Assembly (NCBI GenBank): GCA_947462425.1
Contig: CANHPI010000004.1
Location: forward strand, 1 to 21,928
DNA length: 21,928 nucleotides
Direction: 5' to 3'
Source of the DNA: Bacteroidota bacterium
GTDB lineage: Bacteria; Bacteroidota; Bacteroidia; B-17B0; B-17BO
Each line of letters begins with the position of its first letter. Positions within the stretch are counted from its first letter, which is position 1. This document shows, one piece after another, positions 1-6,216 of the stretch. The position numbers and the translations under genes are program-made. The notes beneath the pieces are model-generated. The model made no database searches. It was not told where the DNA came from and saw only the letters and a list, made by a program, of their open reading frames with translations.

Positions 1-399
1 AATACTTTTTGGGTAAGTTTCAATAAACAAATACAAAATAAAGAGTATTTATTAAAAAAAATTGAATTTCCGTATGCATATAGTTGCAATTACCTTAGTG
101 ATGGAGAAATAAGTAAAGCTATGTTTCAAGAAATGGGAACAAAAGTAATAATGAATGGGAATGCTTTTATTAGCAACTGTTTTTTTGGAGTACAGGTTTC
201 TAAAATGAAATACAAAAACGGATACATTAATGAATTTTTAAAAGAATTTTTTATTAAGAAATTTTCAAATCTTGATAATTTATATGTAATAAGTGAAATA
301 GGAAAAGAAGAAGAGTCTGCCGGATACAAGGCTTATTTTCAGAAGTCTGGAGCCGAATTTTATTTTATTGGTTTTGAAGGTCAAGAAGAAGGCGACTAA
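1..399 (+). CDS. Hypothetical protein, 5'-truncated by the window start
   Basis: The frame is open from the first base to the TAA at 397-399, giving at least 132 residues. The first internal ATG is at 121, but about 40 residues before it read as normal protein (…FWVSFNKQIQNKEY…KKIEFPYAY…), so the gene almost certainly starts outside the window. The visible part mixes aromatic and lysine-rich stretches and has no membrane segment. The opening pattern 'F…F…I…K…L…I.FP' resembles small Bacteroidota proteins with a cystatin/NTF2-like fold, but this is only an impression. I do not recognise the family. It lies on the same strand as the next two genes, 56 bp upstream of the coiled-coil gene, so co-transcription is possible. 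Confidence 0.6.
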   Translation, partial: NTFWVSFNKQIQNKEYLLKKIEFPYAYSCNYLSDGEISKAMFQEMGTKVIMNGNAFISNCFFGVQVSKMKYKNGYINEFLKEFFIKKFSNLDNLYVISEIGKEEESAGYKAYFQKSGAEFYFIGFEGQEEGD

Positions 400-455
400 T
401 TAATATATATGTAATAAATTATATATAGAAGTAATTAATAGCAATAGATTTAAGG

Positions 456-1655
456 ATGAAGAATAAAATTAAAATTGTGTTGATGATTTATCTCACTTCA
501 TATTCAGCTTCAAAAGCTCAGAATATTGAAAAAATGAATAAATCTGAACTCAGAGAACAGATTGTTGCTTTTAATGCAAAAATTGATTCTTTAAAAAACG
601 AAATATTAATTTTAAACGATTCTAAAAATAAAATTTCGTTAAATTTTTCATTGTTAGAGCAGAAAAATAGTATAAATGAAGTTGAAATTTCAAGACTAAA
701 TAAATTAATTATTGTTAATAAAAACGAAATAGATAGAATAATTTCAGAAAATAAAAACGAAAAAATTAAGTTGGCATCGGAAAATGAAATTGTTATTACA
801 AAACTTAATAAAACAATTTTAATACTTAAAGATACAATTGCAAATATTTCAGCTTCATCTAATCCTATATCAACTTCAACAACAAATATTGGTAATGACT
901 TTTTAAATAAATATTACTTTAATCAAATTCCTTTACCTAATAATTCTTTTAACCTTGTTTTAACTAAAATGATTTACGGCACGCTAAAAATTGTTAATAA
1001 TAATTATTATGAAGATGATGATAAAGATGACAAAGGCGGAGTTGAAAGTCTGCCAGAACTTCTTGATTTTAATGAGTTTACATGTTGGGCAGTTAAACCG
1101 AATATTGGATTAAGAAAAGGTACAGAGTTTAAGGATTATGTAATTTCTAAAAACAATGGTTACTTAAATTCACAATTTCCTAAAATAGAAATTTTAAAAA
1201 ATAAATTATTTACAATAAAATATAAAGATGGAAGCGAAGAATCTTTTTTATTCAATGTGAAGCAAACTAAGCTTGATGATAATAATAACCAAAGAAAAAT
1301 ACTTCAAATTGAATTAGCTAACGAGGCCGTAAAAGAAGATGGGTCAAATAACACAGCAAAAGATATGGTTTGGAGATTTTTTGCAATAGAAAATGAATGT
1401 TATTTAGCTCTAAGCCTCAAACAATTGAATCGAATAAAATTAAACTTGTATTCTCCTAAAGATGGGTTAGATGCATACACATTTAATGATCAAGGAATTA
1501 AGAAAAATGAAGGTAAGTGGAGATTTGATAGTTATTATTACAATTATACAACTACTGGCGAAGGAATTTATTTATCAAGAAATAAAGATGCTTTTATGGA
1601 AACTAGTAATTTTTTGAATCCAGAAGAAATGATATATCTCTTCAAATTGAAATAA
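456..1655 (+). CDS. Secreted coiled-coil protein of unknown function
   Basis: A 399-residue protein. Residues 1-22 look like a Sec signal peptide (basic start, hydrophobic core LMIYLTSY, small residues before AQN), so it is probably periplasmic or surface-exposed; no lipobox cysteine is seen. Residues about 24-125 form a charged heptad-like stretch (KSELREQIVAFNAKIDSLKNE and following), a likely coiled coil. A Ser/Thr-rich linker at about 130-145 leads to a C-terminal region of about 250 residues containing an acidic run (EDDDKDDKGG near residue 190) and ending 'EEMIYLFKLK'. I do not recognise the C-terminal domain. The ATG at 456 is directly preceded by AAGG with no spacing, so this is not a normal Shine-Dalgarno arrangement. 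The following gene starts 52 bp after the stop on the same strand. Confidence 0.75.
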   Translation: MKNKIKIVLMIYLTSYSASKAQNIEKMNKSELREQIVAFNAKIDSLKNEILILNDSKNKISLNFSLLEQKNSINEVEISRLNKLIIVNKNEIDRIISENKNEKIKLASENEIVITKLNKTILILKDTIANISASSNPISTSTTNIGNDFLNKYYFNQIPLPNNSFNLVLTKMIYGTLKIVNNNYYEDDDKDDKGGVESLPELLDFNEFTCWAVKPNIGLRKGTEFKDYVISKNNGYLNSQFPKIEILKNKLFTIKYKDGSEESFLFNVKQTKLDDNNNQRKILQIELANEAVKEDGSNNTAKDMVWRFFAIENECYLALSLKQLNRIKLNLYSPKDGLDAYTFNDQGIKKNEGKWRFDSYYYNYTTTGEGIYLSRNKDAFMETSNFLNPEEMIYLFKLK

Positions 1656-1707
1656 TTCTAGTTGGGATATTTTTCCCTAATACACGAATTCATAAAACAA
1701 TAATACA

Positions 1708-2253
1708 ATGAGTCAATTTACTATTGCAGCGGCTTATAAGTGGCCAGATATAGACAATAAAGAAAAAACAACCAATTCGGAATTAGCTATCAAGTTTATT
1801 ACAAATAGTTTGCAAAAACGTTTTGATAATAAAAACAATAAAAAAATAGATGTAAAATTTGATGTTGTTTATAAAAGGCTGCGAGCATCGGCTGGCAAAA
1901 CAATGCTAGATAGTATTATAAAACGCATTGAAACTGCAAATGTGGTTATTGTGGATATTTCTAAATTAACTGCTAATGTTTTTTTGGAGCTTGGAATTGC
2001 ACTTTATGTATCTAAAAAACAAAATCTTTCAGTTTATATTATCAAAGAAAAAGTTAACGGAGATGAACTGCTGAAAGATTTACCAAGTGATTTGCAAGGT
2101 TATTTTATTAGCACCTATGTAATTAATAATGGCTTACCAACATTTAAAGATAACAATTCGCTACTAATGAGTATTGTTTCAGATATTAATGATCATTACC
2201 AAATTGGAGGAGATTTTTTTGAAAAAACCGATGAAATAAATTTTGATAATTAA
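1708..2253 (+). CDS. Small TIR-like / nucleoside deoxyribosyltransferase-like protein
   Basis: A 181-residue soluble protein with no signal peptide. Residues 78-98 carry 'NVVIVDISKLTANVFLELGIA', matching the pattern 'vvi.DlT..npNV..ElGia' shared by TIR-like and nucleoside 2-deoxyribosyltransferase-like Rossmannoid folds. In these folds the Glu (here E94) is typically the catalytic residue attacking the N-glycosidic bond, and the Asp (D83) and Asn (N90) lie nearby. The later 'LPSDLQGYFISTYVI' (125-138) fits the next strand and loop of such folds. Family knowledge suggests an NAD- or nucleoside-directed hydrolase; this is inferred, not shown. The N-terminus ('FTIAAAYKWPD') is atypical and there is no fused sensor or effector partner domain. 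It follows the secreted coiled-coil gene by 52 bp and ends before a plus-strand terminator at 2421-2458. The family motif is fairly secure; the function is not. Confidence 0.65.
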   Translation: MSQFTIAAAYKWPDIDNKEKTTNSELAIKFITNSLQKRFDNKNNKKIDVKFDVVYKRLRASAGKTMLDSIIKRIETANVVIVDISKLTANVFLELGIALYVSKKQNLSVYIIKEKVNGDELLKDLPSDLQGYFISTYVINNGLPTFKDNNSLLMSIVSDINDHYQIGGDFFEKTDEINFDN

Positions 2254-2648
2254 ATCTTGAAAGCTTATTATCAAAGCAATGATGTGATTAGTTAAAAAGT
2301 TATAAAACAATTTTATTATTAAATTACATGACAAGTAAAATGAAAGGAAGTTTATAAACCTTGCATTAAAATTTATTCACTAATTAAACTCATATAAAAA
2401 TAATTGCTTGTGTTTGTTTTAAAAAGTCTGTAACTTAATTTGTTGCAGGCTTTTTTTTATAGATATTTATTGAAAATAAATAGCACATAATTTAAAACAA
2501 TATAGCACTTGAAAATACTTTATTGAAATAAAAAATCTTTTTAGTTGTTTTATTACTTGTGGTTTACACATCTGAGTAAATGGTAAAAATAGGGGAGTGC
2601 AATTAAGAATAACTTTTCATGTTATGAAGTAGTTATCTAATTAGAGTT
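2254..2648. other. 395-bp intergenic region between convergent genes
   Basis: This is AT-rich, non-coding sequence between the converging TIR-like gene and PD40 gene. The only clear element is the plus-oriented hairpin terminator at 2421-2458. The largest plus-strand start in the first part (ATG at 2327) gives just nine codons. No convincing terminator for the minus-strand gene ending at 2649 was seen, apart from a short palindrome TCTAATTAGA near 2638-2647. Confidence 0.6.
2421..2458 (+). terminator. Intrinsic terminator after the TIR-like gene
   Basis: AAAAGTCTGTAAC pairs with GTTGCAGGCTTTT around a 7-nt loop, followed by a run of T. On the plus strand the two imperfect positions are G-U wobbles; on the minus strand they would be C-A mismatches. 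This shows that the element works for the plus-strand transcript. It lies about 170 nt after the stop at 2253, leaving a long 3' untranslated region. Confidence 0.75.
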
Positions 2649-4820
2649 CTAGTTAATTGCTTTGCTATTAAAGTTAACTAAAATCAATTCCTCTAAAGTA
2701 AAACGTTTGCCATTAATAAAAGCGGTTAACCATGCGTCTTTTTGTCCCTTTGCAATTATTTTTTGACGAGCTTCTTCCGCTTGCTTCATTGTAGAAAAGC
2801 TAAGTTGTGTAATACGAGTAATTCCATCAGGATATGTTATGATTTCGGGAGCACCAAATTGTTTAAGATGATTATATTTATAATTTTTAGGATTTTTAAA
2901 CGCCGCAATTTGAACTTTAAATACAAGACCTTCAGCGCACATAGTTTCAGCAAGGCTTAATAGCTGTTTGTATACAGTTGGGTCATTTAATGATTTACCT
3001 TTAATTGATTTAAAATCTGGCATAACAGAATCACTGCAAGGTTTTAAATTTAATGGTATAATAGAATTGTTTGTTATTGTTTTAGTAGTAGCTTCTGTTT
3101 TAACACGATTAGCAGTTTTTGCTGCTATGTTAACACTATTAATTATTGAAGTATCATTTTTTAATACCTCGCTACTTTTTTTATTTTGTAATAAGCTATC
3201 TAAAATAGTTTTTACTGAAACCTGATTTTTTTGTTTTTCAAACTGTGTAGTGTAGGCATAAAAATCTTTTTTTATTTCTACCAATTTGTTAATATTTTCT
3301 ACAGAAACTTCTTCTTCAATAGGCTCCATATCTTTAATAGATATTTTTATTTTATACTCATTACCTGGTGTAATAGCCATTAAATATTTTCCAGTTTTTG
3401 GATTTGCATAATATGGTCCAATAGCCTCATTGTTTTCTTTCTTTATTAATTCAATTTTTGCCTCCGAAGGTTTGTCATCAACATAAACATTTCCTTTTAA
3501 TATTGCTAAGCCTGACCTCTCAATTAAAATCCCTGGAGTAACGGTATAAATATCTTGTTCTCCTTTTCCACCTGTTCCACCTCTGTTTGAAGAGAAATAT
3601 CCAACATTACCTTTTGCATTATTAACATAATATCTATCATCTTCTGTTGTATTTAATGGTATGCCCATACTAAATGGCTCTAGCCAATTATTTTCTTTTT
3701 TTATTGAATACATAATATCATAACCACCTATACTTTTATGCCCCTCTGAACTAAAAAAAAGTGTAATTCCATCGGGATGAATAAATGGCGCATCTTCATT
3801 ATATTTTGTATTAATAGTGGGTCCTAAATTTTTCGCAGGACCCCAATCTCCATTTTCCTTTTCAGATACATAAATATCTCTGCCACCCATCCCTCCCGGA
3901 CGTGCAGATGCAAAATACAAATATCTTCCATCAGATGTAATTGAACAACTACCTTCCCAAGATTCTGAGTTTATATTAGCATTTAATTTTTCAGGCTTAC
4001 CCCATGTTTTTTCTAACAAACTACTCGAATATAAATCTCCCGGATTATTTGGATCACTTACAAATGTAAACAGAACTTGTCCATCCGGCGACAAAGCAAC
4101 AGCTGCATCATTGCCATTTGTATTCAAAGATGAAATTTCAGAAGGTTCCCCCCAAGTTGAATCGTTACTTCTAATACTTATAAAAATATCTTCATGATAA
4201 ACACCCTCTTCTTTATCCTGTTTAAGCATATTGTTAAGTAGACCTCCTTTACTTTTAGTTCCGATATATGTAAATATCATTACAGACTCATCAGATGAGA
4301 TTACAGGTACTGCTTCGATTTCATGAGTATTAATAGGAGAACCAATATTTTTAATATCCAATACTGACTTTTTTGAAATTAACTCCTTACCATTATTGCA
4401 ATTGATTATTCCCAAATGAGCTTCCTCTAAAAGCGTTAAATTATCGTTTGATGTTTTGTTTTGGTTTGAAGCAATAAATAAATCATAATATTTTATAGCT
4501 TCATCAAATTTATAATTGATATGATATGCCTTTGCCAAATAGTAATCTGCATCCGGCGACTTATTAGTTTTTTTAATGTCTTCAAATATTTCGGTTGCTC
4601 GAGCTTTTTTCTCAGGACAATATAAAGCGGAATAACCTAAGCGAAACTTATATAAGAAGTTTTTAGGAAACTGCGTATATAAGTTATCATAAAGTTCATA
4701 GGCTTTTTTATAATCTTTCGTATCAAAATAATAGCTTGCATCAGCTTGTATGTTTTTATTTTGACCAATAACTTTAGCAAAAAGAAGACATACAATTATT
4801 AGACATTTAAATTTTCTCAT
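2649..4820 (-). CDS. TPR-PD40-CRD envelope protein with C-terminal SPOR domain
   Basis: A 723-residue exported protein. Residues 1-20 are a signal peptide. TPR-like helices lie at about 22-145 (DAKAYELYDNLY-type repeats, 'AKAYHINYKFDEAIKYYDLF'). A PD40/WD40-like beta-propeller follows at about 165-430, with successive blades 'SPDGQVLF' (244-251), 'TSDGRYLYFASARPGG' (295-310), 'HPDGITLFFSSEG' (348-360) and 'GNVGYFSSNRGG' (404-415), each followed by 'DIY/DIM'. A carboxypeptidase-regulatory-like (CRD) sandwich occupies about 437-520, then a Ser/Asn/Thr-rich linker to about 625. The C-terminus (632-701, 'VFKVQIAAFKNP…') reads as a SPOR peptidoglycan-binding domain. Related Bacteroidota proteins (PorE type, secretion/gliding associated) usually end in an OmpA peptidoglycan-binding domain instead. 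It is probably a periplasmic or outer-membrane-associated protein that holds on to the wall. It has its own promoter and lies downstream of the ompH terminator. Confidence 0.8.
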   Translation of the reverse strand: MRKFKCLIIVCLLFAKVIGQNKNIQADASYYFDTKDYKKAYELYDNLYTQFPKNFLYKFRLGYSALYCPEKKARATEIFEDIKKTNKSPDADYYLAKAYHINYKFDEAIKYYDLFIASNQNKTSNDNLTLLEEAHLGIINCNNGKELISKKSVLDIKNIGSPINTHEIEAVPVISSDESVMIFTYIGTKSKGGLLNNMLKQDKEEGVYHEDIFISIRSNDSTWGEPSEISSLNTNGNDAAVALSPDGQVLFTFVSDPNNPGDLYSSSLLEKTWGKPEKLNANINSESWEGSCSITSDGRYLYFASARPGGMGGRDIYVSEKENGDWGPAKNLGPTINTKYNEDAPFIHPDGITLFFSSEGHKSIGGYDIMYSIKKENNWLEPFSMGIPLNTTEDDRYYVNNAKGNVGYFSSNRGGTGGKGEQDIYTVTPGILIERSGLAILKGNVYVDDKPSEAKIELIKKENNEAIGPYYANPKTGKYLMAITPGNEYKIKISIKDMEPIEEEVSVENINKLVEIKKDFYAYTTQFEKQKNQVSVKTILDSLLQNKKSSEVLKNDTSIINSVNIAAKTANRVKTEATTKTITNNSIIPLNLKPCSDSVMPDFKSIKGKSLNDPTVYKQLLSLAETMCAEGLVFKVQIAAFKNPKNYKYNHLKQFGAPEIITYPDGITRITQLSFSTMKQAEEARQKIIAKGQKDAWLTAFINGKRFTLEELILVNFNSKAIN

Positions 4821-4895
4821 GAATAAATTTTTTAGGATTAACTTTTTATTTTTTAAATTACTAATTCCTAGATGATATTTTTATTAAATTTTATT

Positions 4896-4926
4896 TAAAT
4901 ATAACGAATTGATTATTAAGGTCAAT
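4896..4926 (-). promoter_or_regulatory. Bacteroidota-type promoter for the PD40-SPOR gene
   Basis: Read on the minus strand, ATTG at 4926-4923 is followed after 19 nt by TATATTTA at 4903-4896. This is one mismatch from TAnnTTTG in the -7 box and one from TTTG in the -33 box, with the usual spacing. Transcription would begin near 4889, giving an untranslated leader of about 70 nt. It lies just downstream of the ompH terminator, so the PD40 gene is probably transcribed independently. Confidence 0.5.
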
Positions 4927-4937
4927 GTGTATAACTA

Positions 4938-4969
4938 AAAAAACCGTCCGCTATTTAGCGAACGGTTTA
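4938..4969 (-). terminator. Intrinsic terminator of the uppS-bamA-ompH operon
   Basis: AAACCGTTCGCTA pairs with TAGCGGACGGTTT on the minus strand (13 bp including one G-U), followed by a run of seven T. On the plus strand the same position is a C-A mismatch, so the hairpin is built for the minus-strand transcript. It begins about 20 nt after the stop of the second ompH gene. Confidence 0.85.
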
Positions 4970-4990
4970 AAAAAATGTGAAAAAGTGAAT

Positions 4991-5587
4991 TTATTTTCCT
5001 GCGGGTTTGTTTGCTCCTGCGGGTTTAGTTCCTGGTGCAGGTTTAGTTGAGCCTTGAGCACCTGGTATTTGAGCAGCTGGTAATGTTTCTAGTTTTTTCT
5101 TTACTAAAGGTAAAATATCATCAGCTGGTTCAGTATATAATACATTTCCAGAACTAGTATCTAAAACATATTTATAACCATTTTCTTTAGCAACTAAATC
5201 AATTGCTTTTTTAGCTTTATCATAAATTGGTTTTGATAATTCGCCATACTTACGTTGATAATCTTGTTGAGCTGAAGCTTTAAAATCTTCAATACGTTTA
5301 TTTAAATCTTGTAACTCAGTTTCTTTTGTAGATGCTACTAATGCAGAGTATGTTTCTTTATTTTTCATATAATCAGCATACTTAGTTTGCAATTCAGTGT
5401 CCATTGTAGCAACTTGGTTTTCCAAATCTTTTAAATATTTTTGGGCTACTTCCTGAGCAGTTTTACTTTCTGCCATTGTTGTAATTAAAGAATCTAAGCT
5501 AATGTGTGCAATTTTTTGAGCTTTTGCTAATGTTATAGTTCCTACTGTTAAAGCAACAATTGCAATTGATTTTACTAAATTTTTCAT
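4991..5587 (-). CDS. OmpH/Skp-family periplasmic chaperone, second copy
   Basis: A 198-residue exported protein. Residues 1-23 form a signal peptide ending AKAQ. After 'KIAHISLDSLI' comes a long charged helical region (about 40-125; LKDLENQVATMDTELQTKYADY, 'DLNKRIEDFKASAQQDYQRKYGELSKPIYDKAKKAI'), the tentacle-like coiled coil of Skp. It closes with 'GYKYVLDTSSGNVLY', the beta-strand return to the trimer core. Skp binds unfolded outer-membrane proteins in the periplasm and delivers them to BamA, whose gene lies two genes upstream. The last 25 residues are a low-complexity Pro/Ala/Gly/Lys tail (…KPAPGTKPAGANKPAGK) that the first copy lacks. The start codon lies 19 bp after the stop of the first copy, and a strong terminator follows the gene. 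Confidence 0.88.
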   Translation of the reverse strand: MKNLVKSIAIVALTVGTITLAKAQKIAHISLDSLITTMAESKTAQEVAQKYLKDLENQVATMDTELQTKYADYMKNKETYSALVASTKETELQDLNKRIEDFKASAQQDYQRKYGELSKPIYDKAKKAIDLVAKENGYKYVLDTSSGNVLYTEPADDILPLVKKKLETLPAAQIPGAQGSTKPAPGTKPAGANKPAGK

Positions 5588-5606
5588 TTTTGATTTATTT
5601 GTTTTT

Positions 5607-6140
5607 TTATTTATTTGTTTTTTTTGATTTATTGTATCCTAAAAAGTTTAAAACATCTTCACTTTTATCATATTTGCTATTTGAATAAAGTAAGGAAACC
5701 TGCCCAGCTTTATCAAAAATAAATGCTAGACCTCCTCTTTCGGCAACTTGCTTTACTGCACTATACACTTTATCCTGAATTGGTTTTACTAACTCCATAC
5801 GTTTACTAAATAATTCTCCATCAACGCCAAATCGCTGTTTTTGCAATTCTTTTACTTCTTTTTCTTTATTTATGATTTCGTTCTCACGTTTCTTTCTCAT
5901 ATCATCTGTTAATAAAACAGATTCAGCTTGATAAATTTTATATAATTTATCAATTTCACTGTACTTCACTTCAATTTCTTTTTGCCAGTCCACCGAAATT
6001 TTGTCCATTTCTGCTTGAGCTGCTTTATATTCGGGAATATTTGAAAGAATATATTCTGTATCTACATATCCAATTTTTTGAGCAAAGGAAATTGTTGAGA
6101 TAAAAAGAATTGCAACAAATAATAAAGTTATTTTTTTCAT
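5607..6140 (-). CDS. OmpH/Skp-family periplasmic chaperone, first copy
   Basis: A 177-residue protein with a signal peptide at 1-20 (MKKITLLFVAILFISTISFA). The mature protein begins 'QKIGYVDTEYILSNIPEY', the typical OmpH/Skp opening ('iayVd…il..ip'). A long lysine/glutamate-rich helical hairpin runs from about 40 to 125, and 'GLAFIFDKAGQVSLLYSN' provides the C-terminal strands. It is expected to act as a trimeric periplasmic holdase for outer-membrane protein precursors. It sits 76 bp downstream of bamA and 19 bp upstream of the second copy on the same strand. Tandem ompH genes behind bamA are a common Bacteroidota arrangement, and the two copies differ enough to be long-standing paralogues. 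Confidence 0.9.
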   Translation of the reverse strand: MKKITLLFVAILFISTISFAQKIGYVDTEYILSNIPEYKAAQAEMDKISVDWQKEIEVKYSEIDKLYKIYQAESVLLTDDMRKKRENEIINKEKEVKELQKQRFGVDGELFSKRMELVKPIQDKVYSAVKQVAERGGLAFIFDKAGQVSLLYSNSKYDKSEDVLNFLGYNKSKKTNK

Positions 6141-6182
6141 AGTTTATTGTTTTTTATTGATAATCATAACGTGTGCCAAGAT

Positions 6183-6212
6183 ACATTTATTTTAATAATT
6201 AACATTTATTTT
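6183..6212. repeat. Short direct repeat in the bamA-ompH spacer
   Basis: ACATTTATTTT occurs at 6183-6193 and again at 6202-6212, a start-to-start distance of 19 bp, inside the 76-bp spacer between bamA and the first ompH gene. In such AT-rich sequence this could be chance; no clear promoter accompanies it. Confidence 0.35.
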
Positions 6213-6216
6213 CAGT

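Noticed and set aside
400..455. AT-only inverted repeat (ATATAT…ATATAT)
   Set aside because: Expected by chance in such AT-rich sequence; no GC pairs and no terminator run.
1665..1680. GGGA-TATTTT-TCCC hairpin between the coiled-coil and TIR-like genes
   Set aside because: Only four base pairs and no T run after it; too weak to call a terminator.
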